Below are positions 16,632 through 25,742 of a DNA stretch of 60,550 nt, piece by piece (position 1 is the first letter of the stretch; each line of letters opens with the position of its first letter). Location: NCBI GenBank assembly GCA_025062095.1, contig JANXAZ010000006.1, positions 53,016 through 113,565 on the forward strand. The letters are read 5' to 3'. The translations under genes and the position numbers were made by a program. The notes below the pieces were generated by a model. That model was not told where the DNA came from, searched no databases, and saw only the letters and a list, made by a program, of their open reading frames with translations. This DNA is from Geminicoccaceae bacterium (GTDB lineage Bacteria > Pseudomonadota > Alphaproteobacteria > Geminicoccales > Geminicoccaceae).

Positions 16632-18139
16632 CGTTCTTCCGCGGGCGCCTCGTAAGATTCGCGCACCAGGCGGTCGAGGAGCCTGACGCCGAAGCCTGTC
16701 GCTCCCTTGGCGGCGAGGGCCGTATCGCGGTTCGTCCACGCGGTACCCGCGATGTCGAGATGGGCCCAGGGGATCCCACCCGTGAACTGTTGAATGAACA
16801 CCGCCCCGGCGATCGCGCCAGCTTCGCGATTGCGACCGACGTTCTTGATGTCGGCGACCTCGGATTTGATGTGTTGCTCGTAGGCCTTGCCGAGCGGCAA
16901 CCGCCACAAGAGCTCGCCGGTCGCCTCGCCCGCAGCGAGGAGGCGCTGCGCGAGCGTATCGTCGCTCGCGAAGAGCCCGGCGCGCTCGCGCCCGAGAGCG
17001 ACGATGCACGCCCCGGTGAGCGTCGCGAGATCGATCATCGCCGCGGGCTTGAACCGCTCCTGGGTGTACCAGCAGCAATCGGCGAGCACGAGCCGACCTT
17101 CGGCATCGGTGTTGACGACCTCGATCGTCTTCCCGGACATCGCGCGCACGACGTCCCCGGGGCGCTGTGCCGTCCCCGAGGGCATGTTCTCGACGAGCCC
17201 GATCACGCCCACGGCATCCACTCGCGCCTTGCGGGCGGCCAGGGCTTGGATCGTACCGAACACGGCCGCGGCACCGGCCATGTCGAACTTCATCTCTTCC
17301 ATGCCCTGGGCTGGCTTGAGCGAAATGCCGCCGGTATCGAAGCACACGCCTTTGCCCACGAAGGCGAGCGGTCGTTCCTGCTCGGCCCCGCGCCAGCGCA
17401 TGACGACGACGAAGGGCGGTCGCGCGCTGCCCTGGGCGACCCCGAGAAGCGCGCGCATGCCCAACGCTTCCAGCCGTTCCTTGTCCAAGACCTCGACCGC
17501 GACGCCGAACCGCTCCAACTGCCGACAGGCCTGAGCGAACTCGGCCGGCCCCAGGACGTTGGCGGGTTCGCTCACGAGCTCGCGGGCCCGCAGCACGCCT
17601 CCGATCACCGCTTCCTCGCGCACCAGAAGCGAGCGCGCGGCTTCGGCCTCTTCCGATCCGAGATGCAGCGCGAGCTCTTCCAGCCTGGGCTGAGGTTCTT
17701 CGGGCTTCTCGTGCTGGTATTTGGTGAAACGCCAGGCGCGCAGCCGACAACCGGTGGCGAGCGCGATCGCGGCCTCGCTCGGCGAACAGCCGAGCTCGAG
17801 CCCCGCGGTCGAGGCCAGGCTCGCGCGGCTCGCCTTGGCGCTGCCGAGTTTGGCCGCGAGCCGGCCGCCCGCCTCCTCGAGGTCGAGCCGCCGCGTGCCC
17901 TCGGGTTTGCCGAGCACGAGCAGCACCAGCCGCTCCTGCGGCAGGCCCGCGGGCAGCAGGAGTTCGATCGCCTGGCCGTGCTCGAGCGGGCCGCCCGCTG
18001 CCGCGAGCGCGCGGCGCAAGAGGCCGCGTGCGCTCTCGTCGAGGGTGCGCGCCGCTACCGAAAGCGCGCCGTCGCGGCCCACCGGCACGACGACCGTGCC
18101 GGTTTCGGGGAGCGGCTCGGAGGTCACGGTGATGCGCAT
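16628..18139 (-). CDS. pepA: Leucyl aminopeptidase (M17 family)
   Basis: This cytosolic dinuclear-metal aminopeptidase removes N-terminal residues from peptides. The 503-residue protein has the expected two-domain plan. Metal and catalytic segments are VGKGVCFDTGGISLKP, MKFDMAGAAAV, GLVENMPSG and the family signature NTDAEGRL near residue 345. The M17 hexamers of proteobacteria are about 500 residues, so it is full length. It diverges from lptD across 138 bases. In relatives lptF and lptG often lie beside this locus, but they are absent here. Confidence 0.95.
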   Translation of the reverse strand: MRITVTSEPLPETGTVVVPVGRDGALSVAARTLDESARGLLRRALAAAGGPLEHGQAIELLLPAGLPQERLVLLVLGKPEGTRRLDLEEAGGRLAAKLGSAKASRASLASTAGLELGCSPSEAAIALATGCRLRAWRFTKYQHEKPEEPQPRLEELALHLGSEEAEAARSLLVREEAVIGGVLRARELVSEPANVLGPAEFAQACRQLERFGVAVEVLDKERLEALGMRALLGVAQGSARPPFVVVMRWRGAEQERPLAFVGKGVCFDTGGISLKPAQGMEEMKFDMAGAAAVFGTIQALAARKARVDAVGVIGLVENMPSGTAQRPGDVVRAMSGKTIEVVNTDAEGRLVLADCCWYTQERFKPAAMIDLATLTGACIVALGRERAGLFASDDTLAQRLLAAGEATGELLWRLPLGKAYEQHIKSEVADIKNVGRNREAGAIAGAVFIQQFTGGIPWAHLDIAGTAWTNRDTALAAKGATGFGVRLLDRLVRESYEAPAEER

Positions 18140-18277
18140 GGCGGACTCCCGCGTCCTTGGTCGATCGCTCCGTGAGCTGCCGAGGAGGAACGGGGGTTGT
18201 CAACCGCACCGCGTGGACGCTCGCACGACCTGCCGCTAGAAGGCGGCGGTCCGGAAGCCGGCAGACGAGCCCGCAGC

Positions 18278-20473
18278 ATGCGCACACCCGCCCCGCCCCC
18301 CTGCGGACGTCGGGGCCGCCTCGCAGCGAGCCTTTTCCTTTTCGCGGCCGTCGCCGCGGCCGCCCCCGCCGGCCCGACCGCGGGCTCGGAAGGGCGAGGC
18401 GCGGAGGAGCCTTTCGTGCTCACCGCGCGCGAGCTCCTGTGGGACCCCGGCCGACGGGTCGCCATCGCCCGGGGCGAGGTGGAGATCAGCCGCGGCGGGC
18501 GGGTGCTCCTGGCCGACGAGGTGAGCTGGAGCGAAACGGAGAACAAGCTCCGGGCGCAGGGCAACGTCGTCCTGCTCGAACCCACGGGCGACGCGTTTTT
18601 CGGCGACTCCCTAGAAGTCTCGGGCGATCTGGCGACCGGTGTGGTCGAGCGCTTCCGCGTCCTGTTGCGTGGCGGCGCACGGATCGCGGCCGCGCGCGGC
18701 ACGCGCAGCGAGGGCGCGCTCAGCGTTCTCGAGGATGCGGTCTACAGCCCCTGTCCTCTCTGTCCCGACGGCAAGAGCCCGCCTTTGTGGCAGATCCGAG
18801 CGAGCCGCGTTACCCACGATCGGCGGACCCGCGACGTTACTTACGAGAACGCGCGCTTGGAGGTCGGGGGTGTGCCGGTCCTCTGGGTGCCCTGGTTTAG
18901 GCATCCCGATCCCACGGTGGAGCGCCGCACCGGCTTTCTCGTCCCCTCCGTCGGCTCGAGCTCGAGCCTCGGATTGACGCTCGAGATCCCCTACCATTGG
19001 GTCCTCGGCCCCGACCGCGACCTCACCCTCGCTCCCATCTTCACCACCCGCGAAGGGATCGTACTCTCGGGCGAGTATCGGGAGCTGCGCGAGCTCGGCG
19101 AGAGCCGGATCGCGGGCAGTATCACCTACGCCGACGAATACGCGCGCGCCGGTCGCGAACCGCGCGGCAAGGCCCTGCGCGGTCATCTCGACGCGCGCGG
19201 GCGCTATCGTCCTTTCCCGGGCTGGGCGGCGGGGTTCGATCTCGCCCTCTCTTCCGACAACACCTACCGCAAGCGCTACGGTTTCGGCTCCGAGGACGTT
19301 CTCGAAAATCGCACGTACATCGAGAAAGTCGTCGGTCGCGATCGCTTGTCGCTGGAAGCCTGGGCCTTCCAGGGTCTGCGAGAAGACGACGAGCAGGGCA
19401 AGATCCCGATCGTCTTGCCGCTCGCCCAGGCACGGCTGACGAGCTCGCCTCTCGTATTCGGCTCGCGTCTGACGCTCGATACCGACCTCGTCGCGCTCAC
19501 GCGCACCGACGGCCTCGACACCCGTCGCTTGTCCACGACCCTGGGCTGGGAATGGCCGTCGATCGGCCCGATCGGCGACCTGCGGCGGTTGCGCTTCGAT
19601 ATCCGAGGGGATCTTTATCATTACAACGGCGATCCGCAGACGTTTTCCGCCCGAGGCCGAAACGAATTCGAAAAACGCCTGTTGCCGCGCGTGTCGGCCG
19701 AGTGGCGATGGCCGCTTTTAGCCACCACCGGGAGCTGGAGCCACGTCCTCGAGCCCACGCTCGCCTTCAAGGCCATGCCCGAGGTCGGGCGCGAGGAGCG
19801 GATCCCCAACGAAGACAGCCAGGTCTTCGAATTCGACGAGACCAATCTATTCGAGCCGTCGCGCTTTCCCGGTCTCGATCGCGTCGACGGCGGAACGCGC
19901 CTCGCTTACGGTTTGCGCTTCGATTCGCGCAGCCCCGGAGGCATCGAGTTCAGCGGCGTGTTCGGCCAGAGCTTTCAGTTCAACCGCAACGAGACCGTCC
20001 CGGCCGACTCCGGTGTAGACAAGAATTTTTCCGACTACGTCGGTCGCATCGACTTCCGCCCCGGCGAGCTCTTGGACCTTTCGTACCGTTTTCGTCTCGA
20101 TCGCGAAGAGCTCGTCTTTCGCCGCTCCGATCTGTTCGCGAGCTTCGGGCCGGATCGGCTGCGCTTCGATGTCGGATGGCTCAGGCTGTCCGACGAACCC
20201 ACGGGTCTTGGCCCGCGCGCGCGCGAGGAGCTGCGGGCGGGGGTGCGGCTGCAGCTCCTCGACGATCTCGCGCTCGCCGCCCGCACGCGGCGCGACCTCA
20301 ACGAGGACCGGACCGTGTCCAACATGTTCGGCCTCCTCTATACCCATCCCTGCTTCGTGCTGGTCGCCGGGGTCGAGCAGCGGTTCACCCGCACCGGCGA
20401 TCTCGAACGCGAGACGAGCTTCAAGATCCGCGTAGCGCTCGCCGATCTCGGGTGGGCAGCGGATCGAGAGTGA
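18278..20473 (+). CDS. lptD: LPS-assembly protein LptD
   Basis: LptD is the outer-membrane barrel that inserts lipopolysaccharide, working with LptE and the periplasmic bridge. The 731-residue protein has a signal peptide (AASLFLFAAVAAAAPA), an N-terminal OstA-like jelly-roll domain (about 35-150) and a long beta-barrel domain. The YSPCPLCPDGKSPPLWQI segment and the late THPCFVLVAGVEQRF supply cysteines positioned as in alphaproteobacterial LptD. The ATG at 18278 gives a normal signal peptide, whereas the in-frame start at 18197 adds 27 extra residues. It forms the first gene of lptD-surA-rsmA. Confidence 0.93.
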   Translation: MRTPAPPPCGRRGRLAASLFLFAAVAAAAPAGPTAGSEGRGAEEPFVLTARELLWDPGRRVAIARGEVEISRGGRVLLADEVSWSETENKLRAQGNVVLLEPTGDAFFGDSLEVSGDLATGVVERFRVLLRGGARIAAARGTRSEGALSVLEDAVYSPCPLCPDGKSPPLWQIRASRVTHDRRTRDVTYENARLEVGGVPVLWVPWFRHPDPTVERRTGFLVPSVGSSSSLGLTLEIPYHWVLGPDRDLTLAPIFTTREGIVLSGEYRELRELGESRIAGSITYADEYARAGREPRGKALRGHLDARGRYRPFPGWAAGFDLALSSDNTYRKRYGFGSEDVLENRTYIEKVVGRDRLSLEAWAFQGLREDDEQGKIPIVLPLAQARLTSSPLVFGSRLTLDTDLVALTRTDGLDTRRLSTTLGWEWPSIGPIGDLRRLRFDIRGDLYHYNGDPQTFSARGRNEFEKRLLPRVSAEWRWPLLATTGSWSHVLEPTLAFKAMPEVGREERIPNEDSQVFEFDETNLFEPSRFPGLDRVDGGTRLAYGLRFDSRSPGGIEFSGVFGQSFQFNRNETVPADSGVDKNFSDYVGRIDFRPGELLDLSYRFRLDREELVFRRSDLFASFGPDRLRFDVGWLRLSDEPTGLGPRAREELRAGVRLQLLDDLALAARTRRDLNEDRTVSNMFGLLYTHPCFVLVAGVEQRFTRTGDLERETSFKIRVALADLGWAADRE

Positions 20474-20487
20474 GGAGAACGACGCGC

Positions 20488-21447
20488 GTGCCGTCCCCGC
20501 GCTGTTCCCGCTTCCGGCTCTTGCTCGGAGTCGCGCTCGTGCTCCTCGGCGCGCCGATCCGGCCTCTTTTCGCCCAGGTGCCGACCGAAGCGACGCGGAT
20601 CGTGGCGGTGGTCAACAACGAGCCGATCACGAGCCGCGACCTCGCCGAGCGCATCCGGCTGTCGATCGTCGCCGCCGGGCTCTCGGACGACGCCGAGACC
20701 CGACGTCGGCTCGCTCCCCAGGTCCTGCGCGGGCTCATCGACGAACGCCTGCAGTTGCAAGAAGCCCGCCGTCTCCGCCTCGCGGCGAGCGAGGCGGAGA
20801 TCGACCGTGCCTTCGCCGCCGTGGCTCAGCGCAACAACCTCACGCCGGAGGCCCTCGCCCAGACCCTGCGGCGGATGGGCGTCGACCCGCAGACCTACCG
20901 CCAACAGATCGCCGCCCAGATCGCTTGGGGCAAAGTCGTCGAACGCGACCTCCGACCGCGCGTCGCCGTGAGCCGCGAGCAGATCGAGCAAGTGCTCGCA
21001 GGAGGAAGCGGAGAGGAGCTACTCTTGAGCGAGATCGTCTTGCCGGTCTACGCCGCCGACCAAGAGGCCGAGGTGCTCGCGCAAGCCGAGGGTCTCGCGC
21101 GTTCGTTGCGGCGCGAGGGGGACTTCGCGGCGCTCGCCCGACAGATCTCGGCCGCCCCTTCGGCCGCCGAGGGCGGCGATCTCGGTTGGGTCCGACCGGA
21201 GCTCCTGCGTCCCGAATTCCGTGCCGTCCTCGAGGCTCTGCCCAAAGGCGGCGTCTCGGCGCCGGTGCGCGGACCCGAAGGGGTGCATCTGTTCTTGGTG
21301 CGCGACCGCCGTCCGGTCGCCGTCACCAACAACGCCGAACGCGAAGCCCAGGTGCGCCGTCGCCTCGAGATCGAGCAGCTCCAGCGTCTCGCCGATCGGC
21401 GGCTGCGCGAGCTGCGCCGGAGGGCCTACATCGATATCCGGAGCTGA
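20488..21447 (+). CDS. surA: Periplasmic chaperone/peptidyl-prolyl isomerase SurA
   Basis: SurA escorts outer-membrane proteins such as LptD through the periplasm. The 319-residue precursor has a signal peptide ending near LFAQVP, an N-terminal chaperone domain (IVAVVNNEPITSRDL... to about residue 170) and one parvulin-type domain (LSEIVLPVYA, GGDLGWVRP, PVRGPEGVHLFLV). E. coli SurA is longer and has two parvulin domains; shorter versions are common in alphaproteobacteria. The GTG at 20488 has GAGGAGA about ten bases upstream. Another in-frame GTG at 20470 overlaps the lptD stop. Confidence 0.9.
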   Translation: MPSPRCSRFRLLLGVALVLLGAPIRPLFAQVPTEATRIVAVVNNEPITSRDLAERIRLSIVAAGLSDDAETRRRLAPQVLRGLIDERLQLQEARRLRLAASEAEIDRAFAAVAQRNNLTPEALAQTLRRMGVDPQTYRQQIAAQIAWGKVVERDLRPRVAVSREQIEQVLAGGSGEELLLSEIVLPVYAADQEAEVLAQAEGLARSLRREGDFAALARQISAAPSAAEGGDLGWVRPELLRPEFRAVLEALPKGGVSAPVRGPEGVHLFLVRDRRPVAVTNNAEREAQVRRRLEIEQLQRLADRRLRELRRRAYIDIRS

Positions 21448-21526
21448 ACCCGAAAAAGGACTCGATCGAGCCGGCGAAGGATCGCTCGCCCGACGGCTCG
21501 CCGCGCTGCCGCCGCTGGCCGAGCTC

Positions 21527-22399
21527 GTGCGCCGACACGGCCTGCGCCCGGACAAGCGGCTCGGGCAGCATTTCCTCTTCGATCCCCGGATCCTCGCCCG
21601 CATCGCGCGCGCCGCCGGGCCGCTCGAGGGCCGCACCGTGCTCGAGGTCGGCCCCGGACCGGGCGGTCTTACACGCGCCTTGCTCGCCGCGGGAGCGGCC
21701 GAGGTCGTAGCGGTCGAGCGCGATCCCCGATGCCTCGAAGCCCTGGCCGAGCTCGCCGCGGCCGCGGGCCCGCGTCTTCGGCTCGTGGCCGGCGACGCTC
21801 TCGCCTTCGACGTCACCGGCCTCGCCCCGCCGGGCGAGCTCGTGATCGTCGCCAATCTTCCTTACAACATCGGCACCGAGCTGTTGCTGCGCTGGCTCGA
21901 GCGGATCGACGCGATCGCGCTCATGGTGCTCTTGTTCCAGAAAGAAGTGGCCCAACGCCTGGTGGCGACAGCGGGTACGCGCGATTACGGTCGCCTTTCC
22001 ATCCTCGCTCAATCGGTGTGCCGGATCGAGCGGCTCTTCGATTTGCCGCCTGCGGTGTTCACGCCTCCGCCCAAGGTGACCTCGACCCTCGTTCGCCTCG
22101 TGCCGCGCCCCGACCGCCCCTGTCCCGAGCTGCTCGCCCGGTTGAGCCGCATCACCGCGGCGGCCTTCGGCCAGCGCCGGAAGATGCTGCGCCAGAGCCT
22201 GCGGTCGTTGTGTCCGGATCCCGAGAAGCCGTTGGCGGAGCTCGGGATCGCTCCCACGGCGCGCGCCGAGACCCTGCCGCCCGAGACCTTCCTCGCCCTC
22301 GCTGCGCGCCTCAGCCCGCCTCGCTCCGCGGCGGTTCCGCCAGCGGAACCCGGAACTGCTGAACGAATTCCGAAAGATAAGGCTGACGGCGACGCTTGA
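21527..22399 (+). CDS. rsmA: 16S rRNA (adenine(1518)-N(6)/adenine(1519)-N(6))-dimethyltransferase
   Basis: RsmA (KsgA) dimethylates two adjacent adenines near the 3' end of 16S rRNA. Motif I is VLEVGPGPGGLTRAL, motif IV is NLPYNIGTE, and the target-binding VFTPPPKVTSTLVRL is present. The first usable codon is the GTG at 21527. However, the conserved LPPLAELVRRHGL segment begins upstream of it, where only CTG codons (21506, 21515) are available, so the true start may be noncanonical. The C-terminus carries about 28 extra residues that overlap gmk by 89 bases. pdxA, which often sits between surA and rsmA, is missing. Confidence 0.92.
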   Translation: MRRHGLRPDKRLGQHFLFDPRILARIARAAGPLEGRTVLEVGPGPGGLTRALLAAGAAEVVAVERDPRCLEALAELAAAAGPRLRLVAGDALAFDVTGLAPPGELVIVANLPYNIGTELLLRWLERIDAIALMVLLFQKEVAQRLVATAGTRDYGRLSILAQSVCRIERLFDLPPAVFTPPPKVTSTLVRLVPRPDRPCPELLARLSRITAAAFGQRRKMLRQSLRSLCPDPEKPLAELGIAPTARAETLPPETFLALAARLSPPRSAAVPPAEPGTAERIPKDKADGDA

Positions 22400-22997
22400 G
22401 CCGCTCCGCGGCGAGGATCGCGCGCACCGCGGCGACGCTCGCCTCGAGTTCGGCGTTGACGATCACGTATTCGTACTCGGCCCAATGGGTGACGTCGGCG
22501 GCGACTTGGGCGAGCCGATAGCGGACCACGTCCTCGCTGTCCTGCGCGCGGCGCCGCAAGCGCTCCTCGAGCACGGCGAGCGAGGGGGCGAGGATGAACA
22601 CGGTGACCACGTCGTCGGCCGCCGCCTCGCGCAGCTGTTGGGCGCCTTGCCAATCGATATCGAAGAGTACGTCGCGCCCGGCCGCCAGGGCCTGCTCGAC
22701 CGCCTTGCGCGGGGTGCCGTAGCGATGGCCGTAGACCACGGCGTGTTCCAAGAACTCTCTTTGCTCGACCATACGATCGAAGGTCGCCCCGTCGACGAAA
22801 AAATAATCGACGCCGTCCACTTCTCCCGGACGCGGCGGCCGAGTAGTGACGGATACCGACATCACGAGTTCGGGTTCGAGCTCGAGCAAGCGGCGCGAGA
22901 TCGTCGTCTTGCCGGCACCGGAAGGCGAGGACAAGACGAGCATCAGGCCGCGGCGCTGGAAGCGGACCCCCGCGGTGGCTCCAGTCGAAAACAGCAC
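22311..22997 (-). CDS. gmk: Guanylate kinase
   Basis: Guanylate kinase converts GMP to GDP with ATP. The 228-residue protein has a P-loop, SSPSGAGKTT, at about residues 23-32, the GMP-binding TTRPPRPGEVDGVDYFFV and GHRYGTPR segments, and the catalytic DIDWQGAQQL region. The GTG start at 22995-22997 is preceded by GGGAG. The conserved C-terminal helix, YLSEFVQQFR, lies within the part overlapped by the rsmA tail, so both frames are used there. It sits downstream of mltG with two small hairpins between them. Confidence 0.94.
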   Translation of the reverse strand: MLFSTGATAGVRFQRRGLMLVLSSPSGAGKTTISRRLLELEPELVMSVSVTTRPPRPGEVDGVDYFFVDGATFDRMVEQREFLEHAVVYGHRYGTPRKAVEQALAAGRDVLFDIDWQGAQQLREAAADDVVTVFILAPSLAVLEERLRRRAQDSEDVVRYRLAQVAADVTHWAEYEYVIVNAELEASVAAVRAILAAERLKRRRQPYLSEFVQQFRVPLAEPPRSEAG

Positions 22998-23037
22998 GAG
23001 CGCGATCTCCCGGCGCGCGACCCCGGCGCTTGGTAGC

Positions 23038-23070
23038 GCCGAAGCGCTCGGCGATGAAGGCGCTTCATCG
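23038..23070. repeat. Two tandem small inverted repeats between mltG and gmk
   Basis: GCCGA/TCGGC (23038-23042 and 23048-23052) and CGATGAAG/CTTCATCG (23052-23059 and 23063-23070, three-base loop) stand side by side in the 82-base mltG-gmk gap. Neither is followed by a T-run on the minus strand, so they may be mRNA processing or attenuation hairpins rather than an intrinsic terminator. Confidence 0.45.
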
Positions 23071-23079
23071 GGGCGCCGT

Positions 23080-24081
23080 TCACCCGTCGTCGCCGCGCTC
23101 GGCCGCTTCGCGCATCTGCCGCCAGCGCGCGACGTTGCGATTGTGCTCGGCGAGGTCGCGCGCGAACAGATGGCCTCCTCGGCCGTCGGCGACGAAATAG
23201 AGGTAGTCGACCTCGGCCGGCCGCAGAGCGGCGGCGAGCGCGCCGCGTCCGGGATTGGCGATGGGTTCGGGAGGCAGTCCCGCGATCCGATAGGTGTTGA
23301 AGGGATGGTCGATTTCGAGATCCTTGCGCGAAAGGGGCCGCCCGAGCTCGTTGCGCCCGCCCGTGAGCGCGAAGATGACGGTGGGATCGCTCTGAAGCCG
23401 CATCCCGAGCTTGAGGCGGTTGACGAACACCGCGGCGACCAGGGGCCGTTCTTCCTCTTTGGGCGTTTCGCGTTCCACGAGCGAAGCGAGGATCACCGCC
23501 TCTTCCGGTCGCGCATAAGGCAGGCCCGGGGCGCGGCCGGCCCAGAGCTCTTCGAGGGTCGCGCGCATCGCTTCCTGCATCCGCTCGAGCACCCGGATGC
23601 GCAGTTCGCCCCGCGGCACGAGCCAGGTCTCGGGCAGGAGCGTGCCGTTGCGTCCGGGAGGCGGAAGCGGCCCCTCCAAGACCTCGGCCGCCTCGAGGAG
23701 CGCGTGCACCTCGCGCGTGGTCAGGCCTTCGGGGATGGTGATCCGGTGCAACACGACCCGGCCGCTTTCGAGCAATTCGAGCACCGCGCGCGGCGTCGTC
23801 CCGGCGGCGAAGCGGTATTCGCCGGCCTTGAGCGCCCGCTCGCGCCCCGAAAGGCGCGCCGCGAGCTCGAACGCCCAGGCGCGATCGACGATCCCGTTCT
23901 CTTCCAGAAAGGCGGAAAGAGCGCCGAGTCCGGAGCGCGGGACGACGAGGATGCGCTCTTCGGCGAGCGGGCCGGGCGCATCGAGCCAGCGCTCGAGCCA
24001 GCGCAGCCCGAGAAAACCGGCGACGCCGAAGAAGAGCGCGACCGAGACGAGCGCGCCGACGAGCCGGACGACAAGTCGCAT
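23080..24081 (-). CDS. mltG: Endolytic murein transglycosylase MltG
   Basis: MltG cleaves nascent peptidoglycan strands at the inner membrane. The 333-residue protein has one N-terminal membrane segment (about 8-27), a LysM-like region and the YceG catalytic domain. The catalytic glutamate is in LASLVERETP near residue 203, followed by NRLKLGMRLQSDPTVIFAL and NTYRIAGLPPEPIANPG. Length and layout match the family. It follows fabF by four bases, as in many alphaproteobacteria. The YicC gene, usually next before gmk, is absent. Confidence 0.93.
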   Translation of the reverse strand: MRLVVRLVGALVSVALFFGVAGFLGLRWLERWLDAPGPLAEERILVVPRSGLGALSAFLEENGIVDRAWAFELAARLSGRERALKAGEYRFAAGTTPRAVLELLESGRVVLHRITIPEGLTTREVHALLEAAEVLEGPLPPPGRNGTLLPETWLVPRGELRIRVLERMQEAMRATLEELWAGRAPGLPYARPEEAVILASLVERETPKEEERPLVAAVFVNRLKLGMRLQSDPTVIFALTGGRNELGRPLSRKDLEIDHPFNTYRIAGLPPEPIANPGRGALAAALRPAEVDYLYFVADGRGGHLFARDLAEHNRNVARWRQMREAAERGDDG

Positions 24082-24085
24082 GGGC

Positions 24086-25357
24086 TCAGCCCAGATCGGG
24101 CCGGGTGACGATCAGGGTCGCGTTGGTACCGCCGAAGCCGAAGGAGTTGGAGAGCGCGGCCCGCACCTCGCGCTTTTTCGCCCGGTGGGGAACGAGATCC
24201 ATGCCCTCTGCGCCCTCGCAAGGGTTGTCGAGGTTGAGAGTCGGCGGGACGATCTGGTCGCGGATGGCGAGGATCGAGAAGATCAGCTCGACCGCGCCGG
24301 CGGCGCCCAACAGATGGCCGATCGCGGATTTGGTCGAGGACATCGAGAGCCGATAGGCGGCTTCCCCGAACAGACGTTTGACCGCGCCGAGCTCGATCTC
24401 GTCGCCCAGAGGCGTGCTCGTCCCGTGGGCGTTGATGTAGTCGATGTCTTCCGGGGCCAGTCCGGCGTTGCGGAGCGCCGCGCGCATCGAGCGGAAGCCG
24501 CCGTCGCCGTCGGGCGGCGGCGCGGTGACGTGATAAGCGTCGCCCGAAAGACCGTATCCTTTGAGCTCGGCGTAGATCTTGGCGCCGCGTCGGCGGGCGT
24601 GCTCGAGCTCCTCGAGCACCACCACGCCCGCCCCTTCCGCCATCACGAAGCCGTCGCGATCGCGGTCCCAGGGCCGCGAGGCTTTCTCGGGCGTATCGTT
24701 GAAGTTCGTCGAAAGCGCCCGTGCCGCGGCGAAACCGGCGATGCCCAGCCGGCAGACGGCGGCTTCCGACCCCCCGGCGACCATGAGGTCGGCATCGCCC
24801 ACGGCGATCAACCGCGCGGCGTCGCCGATGGCGTGCGCGCCGGTCGAGCAAGCGGTGACCACCGCATGGTTCGGCCCCTTGAGGCCGAAGCGGATCGACA
24901 CTTGTCCCGAGAGCAGGTTGATGAGGGACGCCGGGATGAAGAAGGGGCTCACCCGGCGGGGCCCCTTGGTCTCGAGCTCGACCGCGGTCTCGGCGATGGT
25001 CTTGAGCCCGCCGATCCCCGAGCCGAGCAACACCCCGGCGCGCTCGCGCTCGGCCTCGTCGCTCGGACGCCAACCCGAATCGGCGAGCGCCTCGGTGGCG
25101 GCGGCGATCCCGTACACGATGAACAAATCGTTCTTGCGCAGGTCCTTGGGTTCGACGAAGTCGGTGGCCCGGAAAGCCCCCGGTCCGTCGCCGGTGGGGA
25201 CGAGCCCGGCGATCTTGGAGGGCAGATCCGAGGTGTCGAAATGTTCGATCCTGCGGATCCCGCTCTCGCCGGCGAGCAGCCGTCGCCAGCTGATCTCGAC
25301 CCCGCAGCCCAAGGGTGTCACGAGGCCGAGGCCGGTGACCACAACCCTGCGCAGCAC
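24086..25357 (-). CDS. fabF: Beta-ketoacyl-ACP synthase II
   Basis: FabF condenses malonyl-ACP with acyl-ACP in fatty-acid elongation. The 423-residue protein starts RRVVVTGLGLVTPLG. It contains the active-site cysteine in TACSTGAHAIGDA, the first histidine in INAHGTSTPLGD and the second in SSTKSAIGHLLGAAG, plus the glycine-rich SNSFGFGGTNATLI end. Full length. It lies between acpP and mltG in the fatty-acid operon and would use the ACP encoded next to it. Confidence 0.96.
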   Translation of the reverse strand: MLRRVVVTGLGLVTPLGCGVEISWRRLLAGESGIRRIEHFDTSDLPSKIAGLVPTGDGPGAFRATDFVEPKDLRKNDLFIVYGIAAATEALADSGWRPSDEAERERAGVLLGSGIGGLKTIAETAVELETKGPRRVSPFFIPASLINLLSGQVSIRFGLKGPNHAVVTACSTGAHAIGDAARLIAVGDADLMVAGGSEAAVCRLGIAGFAAARALSTNFNDTPEKASRPWDRDRDGFVMAEGAGVVVLEELEHARRRGAKIYAELKGYGLSGDAYHVTAPPPDGDGGFRSMRAALRNAGLAPEDIDYINAHGTSTPLGDEIELGAVKRLFGEAAYRLSMSSTKSAIGHLLGAAGAVELIFSILAIRDQIVPPTLNLDNPCEGAEGMDLVPHRAKKREVRAALSNSFGFGGTNATLIVTRPDLG

Positions 25358-25394
25358 GCTGCTGTTCCCCCTCGGCTCGCGCGATCGGGTCCGA

Positions 25395-25631
25395 TCAGGC
25401 GCTGTGTTCTTGGATATAGGTGATCGCGTCCTTGACGGTCTGGATCTTTTCGGCGGCGTCGTCGGGAATCTCGATGTTGAACTCTTCCTCGAAGGCCATC
25501 ACGAGCTCGACCGTGTCCAGGCTGTCCGCGCCGAGATCGTCGACGAAGCGAGCGTTCTCCGTCACCTTGGCCTCGTCGACACCCAGATGTTCGACGACGA
25601 TTTTCTTGACGCGTTCGGCGATGTCACTCAT
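25395..25631 (-). CDS. acpP: Acyl carrier protein
   Basis: The 78-residue acidic protein carries growing acyl chains on a 4'-phosphopantetheine. The attachment serine is S37 in [15 protein letters not shown], the canonical motif. The ATG at 25629-25631 begins [16 protein letters not shown], the expected ACP start, so 26 in-frame codons upstream are rejected. It sits between fabG and fabF, the standard order. Confidence 0.97.
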   Translation of the reverse strand: MSDIAERVKKIVVEHLGVDEAKVTENARFVDDLGADSLDTVELVMAFEEEFNIEIPDDAAEKIQTVKDAITYIQEHSA

Positions 25632-25742
25632 GGGATGCAACACTCCGTCCACAAGCGTTTCCGCGTTCCTCGGGACTCGCCCGCCGTCGAGATCGGCGCG
25701 CTTGTACACGAGGGTCCGAGCCTTGGCCAGCGTACGCCGGCC

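Noticed and set aside
23597-25423. Long plus-strand open frame across mltG and fabF
   Set aside because: It is antisense to two genes with complete catalytic motifs and has no motif of its own.
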